A stretch of DNA of 38,729 nt from Desulfobulbaceae bacterium UBA2262 (GTDB lineage Bacteria > Desulfobacterota > Desulfobulbia > Desulfobulbales > Desulfurivibrionaceae). This document shows positions 1 through 7,733 of the stretch, piece after piece (position 1 is the first letter of the stretch; each line of letters starts with the position of its first letter). The notes under the pieces were generated by a model that was not told the origin of the DNA, ran no database searches, and saw only the letters and a program-made list of their open reading frames with translations. Location of the stretch: NCBI GenBank assembly GCA_002347185.1, contig DDXK01000066.1, positions 1-38,729 on the forward strand, written 5' to 3'. The translations under genes were made by a program, and so were the position numbers.

Positions 1-612
1 TTCCAGGTGGGTGTTGGGGTCGTCAAAGGGAATGCGGCAATTTTCGGCAAGAAGCACGACGAACAGGCAGACCGCGGCGAGGATGAGCGGCACCCCGGTC
101 TGGGAATGGGCGATGCCGCTGTACAGGGCGGAGAGCATGGTGTCCAGGGAGAAGCTGCCAGAAATCCTCGCCAGTACGATGAAAACGACAAAGATGGTGG
201 GTTCGGCCAGGCAGGAAAAGGTCGCCTCCCGGGCGGCGCCCATTCCTTCGAAGCTTGAGCCGGTGTCCAGGGCGGCCAGCACCGTGAAGAAGCGGGAAAG
301 GGCGAAGAGGTAGACAAAGAGGATCAGGTCGCCGGCAAAGGAGAACGGGGCGTGGATGCCGCCGAAGGGGATAAGGAAGGAGGCCAGGACCGGCACGGCG
401 ATGCCGAGAACCGGGCCGGCGCGGAATACCCAGGTGGTGGTGGAGCTGAGCACCATTTCCTTGCGGAAGAGCCTGGCCAGGTCGTAGTAGAGTTGCAGGA
501 CGGGCGCGCCCTTGCGGCCGGCGATCACCGCCTTGGTCCGGGTGATGATGCCGGCCAGCAGGGGCGAGAGTCCGAAGAGGAGAAGCAGGTGCAGGAATAG
601 GCTGCCGAGCAT
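1..612 (-). CDS. hyfC: Hydrogenase-4 / Ehr-type membrane subunit C (NuoH-like), 3' end outside window
   Basis: This is an open frame of 204 codons from an ATG at 612 that runs off the left edge, so the C-terminal third is missing. The hydrophobic protein fits the HyfC/HycD/EchB branch of the NuoH family, which joins the hydrophilic catalytic arm of complex-I-like hydrogenases to the proton-pumping subunits. Recognisable features are an N-terminal membrane helix, the segment ITRTKAVIAGRKGAP, the family-typical GMGAAREATF, and ENCRIPFDDPNTHLE at the edge, where NuoH/HyfC proteins have acidic residues near the quinone or cluster channel. The start has a GAGGAAA ribosome site and lies 23 nt after hyfB. 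The catalytic subunits are not visible, so I cannot tell a true [NiFe] hydrogenase from the hydrogenase-related Ehr complex, which lacks the nickel cysteines. Confidence 0.85.
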   Translation of the reverse strand, partial: MLGSLFLHLLLLFGLSPLLAGIITRTKAVIAGRKGAPVLQLYYDLARLFRKEMVLSSTTTWVFRAGPVLGIAVPVLASFLIPFGGIHAPFSFAGDLILFVYLFALSRFFTVLAALDTGSSFEGMGAAREATFSCLAEPTIFVVFIVLARISGSFSLDTMLSALYSGIAHSQTGVPLILAAVCLFVVLLAENCRIPFDDPNTHLE

Positions 613-635
613 GGTGGTTTCCTCGTAGTGGTCTT

Positions 636-2648
636 TCAGGGCTGGAACATGACCCAGCCCAGCAGCAGGGTGGTCGAGATAAAGATGTAAAAGAGGTAGA
701 CGTTCAACTGCCCTGCCTGGAGTTTGCGAAACAGATAGGCGCGTTCGGCCAGCAGCGAAAAGAGGGGGACAAATCCCCTGCGCAGGATCGGATCCTCGGA
801 GTGCTGGGCAAAGGAGGCCGTCGCCGGAAAAAGGCCGCTGGCCCGGCTTTCTTCCGCTTTCGGATGCAGGCAGGCGCAGAAGAAATTTTCCTGAGCCAGC
901 TGGCTGTACCCTCCGGCCATGTATGTCATGCGCGGGGTGGGCCGGAGAAAGCCGCAGCCCCAGGTGGGAATCTTTTCCGCCCTGCGGCGGCGATGCCTGA
1001 CCAGGCAGGTGAAAATCGTCAGGGCGAGCAGCAGGCCGCCGGCCATGGCCCAGTTTCCGGTAAAGGGCAGGGTGGCTCCGCTGCCCTGGGCGGGGAGGCT
1101 GCCGGTGGTGTCGAGAACGGCCATGGCCTTGGCCGTTGCCTGAATCGGCAGGGAGGGGAAAAGACCGATGGAGAGGCAGAGTCCGGCAAGGGCGGTCATG
1201 GCGGCCAGCATGGGCCAGGCCGCTTCGCGGCTTTGGGCCGTTCTTTCCCGTCGCGGTTCGCCGAGAAGGGCCAGGCCGGCCAGGCGGCTGAGGGCGAGCA
1301 GGACCAGGCCGCCGACCAGGCCGAGGAGGGCGGCAAGCAGCAGGAAGAAGATGGCGTTGCCGCCGGTGGCGCTCTGTCCCATGCTGAAGATTCCCATGTA
1401 GAGAAACCATTCGCTGATAAATCCGTTCAGGGGCGGCAGGGCGGCGACGGCCGCGCCGGCCAGGATAAAGAGGGCGCCGGTGACGGGCATCCGGGCAAGC
1501 AGGCCGCCGAGATGGGAAAGAGTGCGGCTGCCGGCGGCATGCAGAATCGAGCCTGCCCCGAAAAAGAGCAGCCCCTTGAAGAGCGCATGATTCCAGACAT
1601 GCAGCAGGGCGCCGGTCAGGGCCAGGGCCGCCACCGTCCCGTACCCGCTGTTGGCGGCATGGAGCCAGAGGCCGATGCCGAGAAAGATGAGGCCGATGTT
1701 TTCCACCGTCGAGTAGGCAAGCGAGCGCTTGATGTCGTTCTGCAGCACAGCCATGATGATGCCGAAGAGCGCCCCGGCCAGGCCCAGGCCCATGACGAGG
1801 ATGCCGCACCAGGGGGGCAGGGGCGGCAGAAAGGTGAGCAGACGCAGAAAACCGTAAACCGCGGTCTTGATCATCACCCCGCTCATTACGGCGGAAACAT
1901 GGCTGGGCGCGGCCGGATGCGCGTCGGGCAGCCAGACATGCAGGGGGAAAAGGCCTGCCTTGGCGCCGAAACCGATCAGGATCAGGAAAAAGAAGAGCAG
2001 GGTCGTGTGGGGCGGAAGAGTGCCGAGGGCGGAAAACGCTGAAAAATCCAGGCTGCCGCCCAGGCGGCCTGCTTCGAGGAAAAAGACGAAGAGAAAGGCG
2101 GTGCCGATGTGGGTCGCCAGCAGGTACAGCCAGCCGGCGCGGCGCACCCGGTCTTCATTGTATTCGAAGATGACCAGAAAGAAGGAGCTGAGCGACATGG
2201 CCTCCCAGGCGATGAGAAACTGCAGGCCGTTGGCCGAAGTGATGACCAGGGCCATGCTGGCGATGAGGATGTTGAAGAAAAACCAGTGCAGCGCGGTTCT
2301 CGGTCCGGCCGTGGCGGCGCGCAGGTAGGAGGGGGCGTAGACGGCGGCGCAGAGGCAGACCACGAAAAGAGGCAGGAGGAAGAAGGCCGCCAGGCTGTCC
2401 AGATGCAGGGAGAGGGTGATGCCGGCCGTGGCCCAGGGCAGGGAAAAAACCAGTTCGCCTCCCTGCCGCAGGACGAGCAGGGAAGCGACGGCGCCGCACA
2501 TGCTGCCGATCAGGCCGCCTGCCGCCCCGGCCGCATGGACGAAGGCGCTTCGGCGCGGCAGAAGAAGGGGAAGGATGCCGCCGCCGGTCAGCAGGAACAG
2601 GGAGAGGAGAAAAAGGCTCAAGCCTGCGGGAATAGTGTCGGGAAGCAT
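636..2648 (-). CDS. hyfB: Hydrogenase-4 / formate hydrogenlyase-type proton-pumping subunit B (NuoL/M-like)
   Basis: This 670-residue, highly hydrophobic protein is close to the length of E. coli HyfB. It belongs to the complex I antiporter-like (NuoL/NuoM/Mrp) family that drives ion translocation in group 4 membrane hydrogenases. Visible family marks are WEAMSLSSFFLV, carrying the glutamate of the fifth conserved helix, and HVWLPDAHPAAPSHVSA followed by GVMIKTAVYGFLR, carrying the conserved lysine. A cytoplasmic loop (about residues 460-480) and a C-terminal extension with a last membrane helix follow, as in HyfB/HycC. The gene follows the HTH regulator by 16 nt and precedes hyfC by 23 nt, so the three are almost certainly cotranscribed. 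The Shine-Dalgarno is weak, suggesting translational coupling. Confidence 0.88.
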   Translation of the reverse strand: MLPDTIPAGLSLFLLSLFLLTGGGILPLLLPRRSAFVHAAGAAGGLIGSMCGAVASLLVLRQGGELVFSLPWATAGITLSLHLDSLAAFFLLPLFVVCLCAAVYAPSYLRAATAGPRTALHWFFFNILIASMALVITSANGLQFLIAWEAMSLSSFFLVIFEYNEDRVRRAGWLYLLATHIGTAFLFVFFLEAGRLGGSLDFSAFSALGTLPPHTTLLFFFLILIGFGAKAGLFPLHVWLPDAHPAAPSHVSAVMSGVMIKTAVYGFLRLLTFLPPLPPWCGILVMGLGLAGALFGIIMAVLQNDIKRSLAYSTVENIGLIFLGIGLWLHAANSGYGTVAALALTGALLHVWNHALFKGLLFFGAGSILHAAGSRTLSHLGGLLARMPVTGALFILAGAAVAALPPLNGFISEWFLYMGIFSMGQSATGGNAIFFLLLAALLGLVGGLVLLALSRLAGLALLGEPRRERTAQSREAAWPMLAAMTALAGLCLSIGLFPSLPIQATAKAMAVLDTTGSLPAQGSGATLPFTGNWAMAGGLLLALTIFTCLVRHRRRRAEKIPTWGCGFLRPTPRMTYMAGGYSQLAQENFFCACLHPKAEESRASGLFPATASFAQHSEDPILRRGFVPLFSLLAERAYLFRKLQAGQLNVYLFYIFISTTLLLGWVMFQP

Positions 2649-2664
2649 GATCGTCTTGCCTGGC

Positions 2665-3402
2665 TTATCGGTTCATCTTGCGGGCAGGGGCCGGGGTTTT
2701 CTCCGGGGCAGGGCTTTTGCCGCCCCGGCCCGGGCTGGCAAAAATCGCTTCCTCCCGGCAACGCACGATTTCCAGGGCTTCCTTGCGGGAAGGTTGCCGC
2801 TTGATCGCCTGGAGGAATTCGGCGTCCTGGGCCAGCCTGAGCAGGCGCATTTCGAGTATGGCCTGTTCGGCCCGGTTGGCGGGCAGGACCAGGAAAAAGG
2901 CCTCGGTGGCCGTGCCGTCCAGAGCCTTGAAGTCGGCCGGTTTCTCAAGATAGGCGAGCAGGACCATGGATTTCGGGAAGTAGACCGGTCGTTCGTCGCT
3001 GATGCCCATGTAGGCGATGCCCTGCATGGAGGAGGAGGCCAGGGACTCCCTGGTGAAGATGGAGACTTTGATGGCCTGTTGGTCCATGGCGGCGGAGTAG
3101 GGCAGGGTGGCGAGCAGTTCGCTGATGGACTCGTCCCGGTTTTTGCCGTGAATCCGGTAGAGTACCGCGCCCTGCTGCAGGCCGGCATGGACGGAAATTG
3201 CGGTGTCCACCTTGATGTTTCCCGTTTCCGCGTTCATCCGGGTGTTGAGCCACGAATCGATGGCGTCGGCCCGGAATCGCCACTGGCCGCCGATTTTCAC
3301 GGCAAAGGGGATCTGGTTCTCGTTGAGCATCCGATAGATGGTTTTCTCGGAAACACTCAATTTTACCGCCATGTTGCGGATTGTGTAGAATGCTTTGTCC
3401 AT
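2665..3402 (-). CDS. Excisionase-type HTH regulator with degenerate PTS EIIA-like domain
   Basis: This 245-residue protein starts at the ATG at 3402. Residues about 4-50 form an HTH_17/excisionase-type domain (FYTIRNMAVKLSVSEKTIYRML, then IGGQWRFRADAIDSWL). Residues about 60-215 match the fold order of PTS EIIA type 2/PtsN domains (AISVHAGLQQGAVLYRI, KPADFKALDG, EAFFLVLP, ILEMRLLRLAQD). In EIIA the phosphorylated histidine sits in a GIAxPHG-like motif; here that stretch reads GIAYMGIS, so the P-H pair is missing. A Pro/Lys-rich tail ends the protein. It is first in the hyfB-hyfC operon and has its own promoter and phased repeats, suggesting an autoregulated operon regulator. The longer frame up to a TTG at 3468 is rejected because that TTG lies within the -35 box. 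Confidence 0.8.
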   Translation of the reverse strand: MDKAFYTIRNMAVKLSVSEKTIYRMLNENQIPFAVKIGGQWRFRADAIDSWLNTRMNAETGNIKVDTAISVHAGLQQGAVLYRIHGKNRDESISELLATLPYSAAMDQQAIKVSIFTRESLASSSMQGIAYMGISDERPVYFPKSMVLLAYLEKPADFKALDGTATEAFFLVLPANRAEQAILEMRLLRLAQDAEFLQAIKRQPSRKEALEIVRCREEAIFASPGRGGKSPAPEKTPAPARKMNR

Positions 3403-3431
3403 TGCTGTCCACTTTTGTCCATCTTTGTCGG
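3396..3431. promoter_or_regulatory. Four TGTCC-type direct repeats with exact 10-bp period (probable operator)
   Basis: On the + strand TGTCCA occurs at 3396-3401, 3406-3411 and 3416-3421, with a diverged TGTCGG at 3426-3431. The units are exactly 10 bp apart, so they lie on one face of the helix. They span from about the transcription start through the regulator's ATG (3400-3402). Ten is not a multiple of three, so codon repetition cannot explain the spacing. AAGTCCACTT just upstream forms an inverted copy of AAGTGGAC within the array. An autorepression operator is inferred. Confidence 0.6.
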
Positions 3432-3439
3432 AAGTGGAC

Positions 3440-3468
3440 TTTATACGGTGGGGAGGGGGGGCTGTCAA
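3440..3468 (-). promoter_or_regulatory. Sigma70-type promoter of regulator-hyfBC operon
   Basis: Reading leftward, TTGACA (3468-3463) is followed by 17 bp and TATAAA (3445-3440). This is a perfect -35 and a five-of-six -10 at ideal spacing. The predicted start, near 3433, falls at the edge of the phased TGTCC repeats. The match is among the best in the window and decides the ATG at 3402 as the regulator's start. Confidence 0.75.
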
Positions 3469-3518
3469 GGGGAAATTCCTGCGAGCCGTGGTCGGCAGGC
3501 CTGGAGGGGGGGAAGGGG

Positions 3519-4337
3519 TTATTCTGTGCCGCCGGTGGGGGATTTCTGCCAGGAGTCGACCACCAGGGTGCCGCAGCCGCCCCGGCGCAGGCGCCGCCAG
3601 CGGTTGGCCCGCCGGACATTGGCCCCGAGCTGCTGGAAGAAGCGGTGGATTTCCGCGATCCGTTCAGGTTGGGGGCTCCGGAATGGGCTGCCTGCCACCG
3701 GGTTGAGCTCAAGCAGGTGCAGGGTCGCCTCGGGAAAGGGTCCGAGAAAGTCCCGGAGCGCGGCCAGCTCTTCCTCGCTGTCGTTGTGGCCGGCAAGAAG
3801 GAGGTAGTTGAAGCCGATCTTGCGCCGCCGGTTTCCGGAGAGGGTGGGCCAGAGGGCGGTCAGGACCCGGTGCAGTTCGGCAAGTTGTGGAGCCCTGGGC
3901 ACAAGCAGCTCCCGGGTGGGCTGTCTGCCGGCATGCAGGGAAAGCATCAGGCCGTTGTGGGGCAGGCGGCAGAATTCGGCGAGTCTGGCAAGGGGGTGGC
4001 CGGTGCTGGTGAGGGAAACAGGTAGCCCACGCCGCTGCTGGTCGAGGAGGAATTGCGGGACCGCCGGGTTGGCAAGAGGCTCGCCGATGCCGGAGAGGGT
4101 GAGGCGGGCGGGGCTGAGTCCAGCAGCCCTCGCCGCCGTGAGCTGCTGGACCAGCTCCCCGGCGGCGAGGTTGCGGATCAGCCCCTTCTGGCCAGAGGCG
4201 CAGAAGGGGCAGCCCATGGCGCAGCCAACCTGCACCGAGAGGCAGAGGGAGCCGCTGCCGTAAGAAACCGCCTCCACCAGATGGCCGTCCGCCAGGGGGA
4301 TCGAGAGAACGCGGTTTTCCTCTGTGTCGCATTGCAT
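3519..4337 (-). CDS. Minimal RlmN/Cfr-like radical SAM methyltransferase-type protein
   Basis: This is a 272-residue radical SAM protein of the RlmN/Cfr family, which makes 2- or 8-methyladenine in rRNA/tRNA. The cluster motif is C39-A-M-G-C43-P-F-C46. A further cysteine, C32, lies seven residues before the first, the spacing of the resolving cysteine in E. coli RlmN (C118 to C125). Downstream are GIGEPL (SAM binding), SLHA, NYLLLAGHND, LNPVAGSPF and a late GGCGTL with C255, aligning with RlmN's methyl-carrying C355. All chemistry residues appear present, but the N-terminal accessory domain (about 90 residues) of RlmN is absent; family members are usually about 350-380 residues. It starts 15 nt after the chemoreceptor and probably shares its transcript. 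Its substrate is unknown. Confidence 0.75.
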   Translation of the reverse strand: MQCDTEENRVLSIPLADGHLVEAVSYGSGSLCLSVQVGCAMGCPFCASGQKGLIRNLAAGELVQQLTAARAAGLSPARLTLSGIGEPLANPAVPQFLLDQQRRGLPVSLTSTGHPLARLAEFCRLPHNGLMLSLHAGRQPTRELLVPRAPQLAELHRVLTALWPTLSGNRRRKIGFNYLLLAGHNDSEEELAALRDFLGPFPEATLHLLELNPVAGSPFRSPQPERIAEIHRFFQQLGANVRRANRWRRLRRGGCGTLVVDSWQKSPTGGTE

Positions 4338-4352
4338 GGGCGTGGGCCTGGC

Positions 4353-6755
4353 TCAGGCCGGCAGCGCGCCTCGCTGTTTTTTCTCCCCGCCGGTGCGGAA
4401 AAAGGCCACTGCCTGCGAGAGCTTTTTCGCCTCCTCCATCATCGCCAGGGAGCTGGTTTCCATGGACTCGGCGGTGGCGGAGAGTTGTTCCGAGGAGGCT
4501 GCCAGCTCTTCGGAGGATTGGGCATTCTGCTGGATCACCTCGTCCAGCTGCTGGATGGCGGTGTTGATCTGGGCCGCCCCCGATTTCAGCTCGTTGCTGG
4601 AAGCGCTGATTTCCTGGACCAGCTCGGCGGTTTTTTGGATGGAGGGCACCAGCGTCTCGAGGAGCTGGCCTGCTTTTTCCGAAACCTTGATGCTCGATCC
4701 GGAAAGCTTCCCGATTTCCTCGGCCGCAGCCCGGCTCCGCTCCGCCAGTTTCCGAACCTCCGCCGCCACCACCGCGAAGCCTTTGCCGTGTTCGCCTGCC
4801 CGGGCCGCCTCGATGGCGGCATTCAAGGCGAGAAGATCGGTCTGGCGGGCGATTTCTTCGATGATGAGTATTTTTTCGGCGATCTGCCGCATGCTGCCCA
4901 CGGTCTGGCTCACCGATTCGCCGCTCTGCTTGGCCATCTCTGCCGATTCCAGGGCGATTTTTTCGGTCTGGAAGGCATTGTCGGCGCTTTGACTGATATT
5001 GGCGGTCATTTCTTCCACCGAGGCGGAGGATTCCTCGGCGGAAGCGGCCTGCCGCGCCGCTCCTTCGGAAAGCTGTTCCGAGCCATTGCCCACCTGGCTG
5101 CTCATGGCGGAGACCTGCTGGGCCGATTCCGTGACATACCCGGCTTTTTCCTGCACGAGGATCGCCCCCTGGCTCACCTCGCCGATGATGTTGCGGAGGT
5201 TTTCCACCATGGAGGAGAGTGCTTTGCCAAGGATATCCTTGTCGGAGAGGATGGTGATGGTGACGGTGAGGTCGCCCCTGGAGATTTTTTCGGCAAGCTG
5301 CGCTGTGTTGCGCAGGGTATTGATCATGGCGGTGAAGGAGTGGCCGAGCTGGTCCTTGTCGGAGAGCAGCTTCACCTCGGCGCCAAGATCGCCGATGGCG
5401 ATCTGCCCGGCGATTTGCGCCCGGTTGCGCAGGCTCTCCACCATGTTGGCGAGGGCCTTGCCCAGGGCATCTTTCTCGGAGAGAAGCCGTACCTCGGCAT
5501 TGAGGTCGCCGATGGCGATCCTCTCGCTCATCTGCGCCGTGTTGCGCAGGCTCTCGACCATTTTGGCCAGGGAAATGCCCAGGGTGTCGCGGTCGGAAAG
5601 AAGCTGCACCTCTGCCTTCAGGTCGCCGAGGGCGATCTGCTCCGCCATCCTGGCGGTATTCTGCAGGCTGGCCACCATTTTCCCCATGGCGGAAAGCATC
5701 TGCCCTATTTCATCGCTGCGGCCGCTGGCGATGGAAACATCTAGGTCGCCTGCGGCCAGGCGTTCGGTCACGGCGATGGCCTCATTGAGGGGGGTCAGGG
5801 TTTTTTTGATGGAGAAATAGAGGGAGATCAGGAGCAGGAGCGCGATGACCGTGGTGATCAGCACGTTGACGGCGAGATTGCCGCGCAGGGTGGAGACGAT
5901 CTTCTGCAGGTTGTTCATGGCCAGGATGTAGCCTATCTCCTTGCCGCTGTAGTCGCGGAGGGGGATCCGGTAGGTCACGTACAGGCTGCCGTCCTGCCGG
6001 TATTCGTCCTGCTCCGGGGTGTACTCCCGGGTGAGTTTTTTGGCAAGGTCCGAGGAAAAGGTGTAAAAGACGATATCGCCGTGGACGATGTCGCTTTCCT
6101 TCGGCTTGGTGCGGCCGGTGGCCTGGAAAACATCCTGGCGGATGCCGATGGCGAACTCGGTTTCAAAGGTCTGGGTGAGGGTGTTGAGGAGGCCGGCGAC
6201 AGAGCCGCCGAACTCGACGGAGCCCAGATGGCTGCCCTGGTGAAGTACCGGGAAGACCACGCGGGTGCCCGGGCCGCCCACCCCGACCTCCAGGCCCACC
6301 ACCGCTTTTTTCGTGCGGTTCGCCTCGAGCACCGTGGCCCGGAAGGCGGAGAGGTCGTCGCCGAATTTCCCCGGCTGGTGCAGGCGGAGGAAGCTGGTGG
6401 CCGGGGGGGTGTGGAACTGGAACTGGTCGATCTGGTAGGTTTTTTTCAGCTCGGCGAAATAGCCCTTGAGGGAGGAGGCCAGCTGCTCCCGGTCCCCCTG
6501 GGCGAAGGCCGCGAGGAGCTCGTTGTTGACGAGCAGGGTCTGCATTGCCAGGGAGAGGTCTTTCAGCTCCTTATCCAATGCGGTGTAAAAGGTCTTCTGC
6601 ACTCGCTGGGCCAGGGCCGCTTTTTCGTCGGCCAGGGTGCTCTGGAAATCGAGCAGGCTTTTGCCGATGCTCGCGCCGGTGATGACGAGAATGCCGAGGA
6701 GGACGATGCCGATGATCTTGGCTTTCAGGTTGAGGCGGTCGACAAGGTTTGCCAT
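4353..6755 (-). CDS. Methyl-accepting chemotaxis protein with Cache-type sensor and poly-HAMP array
   Basis: This is an 800-residue transmembrane chemoreceptor. TM1 is at about residues 12-32 (IIGIVLLGILVITGASIG), followed by a roughly 260-residue periplasmic sensor that looks Cache-like (ending RIPLRDYSGKEIGYILAMNN). TM2 is at about 295-315, then a HAMP (AAGDLDVSI...DEIGQML). Four further HAMP-like units follow, three of exactly 39 residues, at about 370-408, 409-447, 448-486 and 487-525, each with a GDL...LLSDKDxLG core. The C-terminal signalling domain carries the hairpin tip EIARQTDLLALNAAIEAAR at about 632-650. There is no C-terminal NWETF-type CheR tether. The start at 6755 has AGAGGAAAG upstream; a longer open frame to 7370 runs antisense through truA and is rejected. 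A strong promoter lies upstream. Confidence 0.92.
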   Translation of the reverse strand: MANLVDRLNLKAKIIGIVLLGILVITGASIGKSLLDFQSTLADEKAALAQRVQKTFYTALDKELKDLSLAMQTLLVNNELLAAFAQGDREQLASSLKGYFAELKKTYQIDQFQFHTPPATSFLRLHQPGKFGDDLSAFRATVLEANRTKKAVVGLEVGVGGPGTRVVFPVLHQGSHLGSVEFGGSVAGLLNTLTQTFETEFAIGIRQDVFQATGRTKPKESDIVHGDIVFYTFSSDLAKKLTREYTPEQDEYRQDGSLYVTYRIPLRDYSGKEIGYILAMNNLQKIVSTLRGNLAVNVLITTVIALLLLISLYFSIKKTLTPLNEAIAVTERLAAGDLDVSIASGRSDEIGQMLSAMGKMVASLQNTARMAEQIALGDLKAEVQLLSDRDTLGISLAKMVESLRNTAQMSERIAIGDLNAEVRLLSEKDALGKALANMVESLRNRAQIAGQIAIGDLGAEVKLLSDKDQLGHSFTAMINTLRNTAQLAEKISRGDLTVTITILSDKDILGKALSSMVENLRNIIGEVSQGAILVQEKAGYVTESAQQVSAMSSQVGNGSEQLSEGAARQAASAEESSASVEEMTANISQSADNAFQTEKIALESAEMAKQSGESVSQTVGSMRQIAEKILIIEEIARQTDLLALNAAIEAARAGEHGKGFAVVAAEVRKLAERSRAAAEEIGKLSGSSIKVSEKAGQLLETLVPSIQKTAELVQEISASSNELKSGAAQINTAIQQLDEVIQQNAQSSEELAASSEQLSATAESMETSSLAMMEEAKKLSQAVAFFRTGGEKKQRGALPA
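5181..5648 (-). repeat. Four tandem 117-bp units encoding HAMP-like repeats
   Basis: Units begin at 5648, 5531, 5414 and 5297 on the minus strand, exactly 117 bp (39 codons) apart. The protein units are very similar (MAEQIALGDLKAEVQLLSD, MSERIAIGDLNAEVRLLSE, IAGQIAIGDLGAEVKLLSD, then a more diverged LAEKISRGDLTVTITILSD), pointing to duplication inside the gene. A canonical HAMP is about 50 residues; in continuous arrays the second helix of one unit runs into the first of the next. Confidence 0.8.
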
Positions 6756-6822
6756 GGGTGCTTTCCTCTGCGTGAAAGTTCTGCTGACGGGCAGCCTGTG
6801 GGAAATAAATTGCAAATAATAT

Positions 6823-6851
6823 ATTACACATGATGGCCGAGCGTGTGTCAA
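6823..6851 (-). promoter_or_regulatory. Sigma70-type promoter of the chemoreceptor gene
   Basis: Leftward, TTGACA (6851-6846) is followed by 17 bp and TGTAAT (6828-6823), six of six and five of six matches. An AT-rich stretch (6801-6826) follows, unusual in this GC-rich sequence. It lies 68 bp upstream of the chemoreceptor start, in the divergent gap with truA. Confidence 0.7.
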
Positions 6852-6911
6852 GGCGCTTGGCGAGATTGCCTGCATGGAAGAACCGGGAAGCCGGCGAAGG
6901 AGGGGGAGGAG

Positions 6912-7709
6912 ATGGTGGCCGGGAAAAAGCGGTTCAGGCTGGTTCTTGAGTTTGACGGGGGCCGCTACCGTGGTTGGCAGAAGCAGCAGGAGGTCCGGTC
7001 GGTTCAGGGCGCCATCCTGCAGGCGGCGGCAGAGCTTTTCGGCGCCGGGGCCGATGTGCAGGGCAACGGCCGTACCGACGGCGGCGTGCATGGGCTGCGC
7101 TTTGCCGCCCATCTGGAGGCGGAAACAGAGCTTGGCGCCGACGAGGTCGGCCGCCTCCTCAACGCGCTCCTTCCCCATGACATCGCCGTTCTGGAATGCC
7201 AAAAGGCAGGGCCCCGGTTTCACGCCCGCCACAACTGCATCGGCCGCAGCTATCTGTACCAGATCGCCAGGCGCAAGAGCGCTTTCTGCATGCCCTATCT
7301 CTGGTGGATCCGGGAGCCGCTCTCCGTGGCCGCCATGCGCGAGGCGGCCGCGCTCCTGGAGGGGATGCACGATTTCAGTTCCTTCACCGACCGGCAGGCG
7401 CTGAAGAAAAAATCACCCCTGGTGCTGGTGCACAGGGTGCTGGTGGAGGAAAGCGGGGATCTTGTCCTGGTGCGGGTGGTCGGCTCCCATTTTCTCTGGA
7501 AGATGGTGCGCAGGATCGTGGGCGTCCTCTGCGCCGTGGGTCGTGGGGAGATGCCGGTCGCCGAGGTGGGCCGTTTTCTCGCCGAGCCGGTCAATCTCAG
7601 CCCCTTCACCGCTCCGGCCCAGGGACTCTTTTTCGAAGAGGCCTTCTATGACCAGGCGGCATTGGACGATTTTCTGGCCGCAGGGCGAATCGTGGGCAAA
7701 TTTTTTTGA
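6912..7709 (+). CDS. truA: tRNA pseudouridine(38-40) synthase TruA
   Basis: This 265-residue TruA isomerises uridines 38-40 in the anticodon arm of several tRNAs. The catalytic aspartate is D56 in GNGRTDGGVHG (usually GxGRTDAGVHA; here Gly replaces the Ala after Asp). Other marks are YRGWQKQ, FHARHNCIGRSYLYQI, DFSSFTDR and the C-terminal FLWKMVRRIVGVL, all typical of the family. The ATG at 6912 has AAGGAGG about 8 nt upstream; an upstream GTG at 6843 extends the frame without family similarity. Length is normal. It is divergent from the chemoreceptor and convergent with the PAS-LuxR gene, 24 nt away. Confidence 0.95.
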   Translation: MVAGKKRFRLVLEFDGGRYRGWQKQQEVRSVQGAILQAAAELFGAGADVQGNGRTDGGVHGLRFAAHLEAETELGADEVGRLLNALLPHDIAVLECQKAGPRFHARHNCIGRSYLYQIARRKSAFCMPYLWWIREPLSVAAMREAAALLEGMHDFSSFTDRQALKKKSPLVLVHRVLVEESGDLVLVRVVGSHFLWKMVRRIVGVLCAVGRGEMPVAEVGRFLAEPVNLSPFTAPAQGLFFEEAFYDQAALDDFLAAGRIVGKFF

Positions 7710-7733
7710 CCGGGCCGCCAGGGCCGGGGATGC

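Noticed and set aside
3403..3468. Longer start (TTG at 3468) for the HTH-EIIA regulator
   Set aside because: That TTG forms the first bases of a TTGACA -35 box, and the HTH domain begins naturally at the ATG at 3402.
4053..5744. A 563-codon + strand frame opposite the chemoreceptor
   Set aside because: It is repetitive because it mirrors the HAMP repeats. It has no family similarity and no ribosome site.
6756..7370. Longer start for the chemoreceptor
   Set aside because: The extension is antisense to truA and contains no signal; the ATG at 6755 has a good ribosome site.
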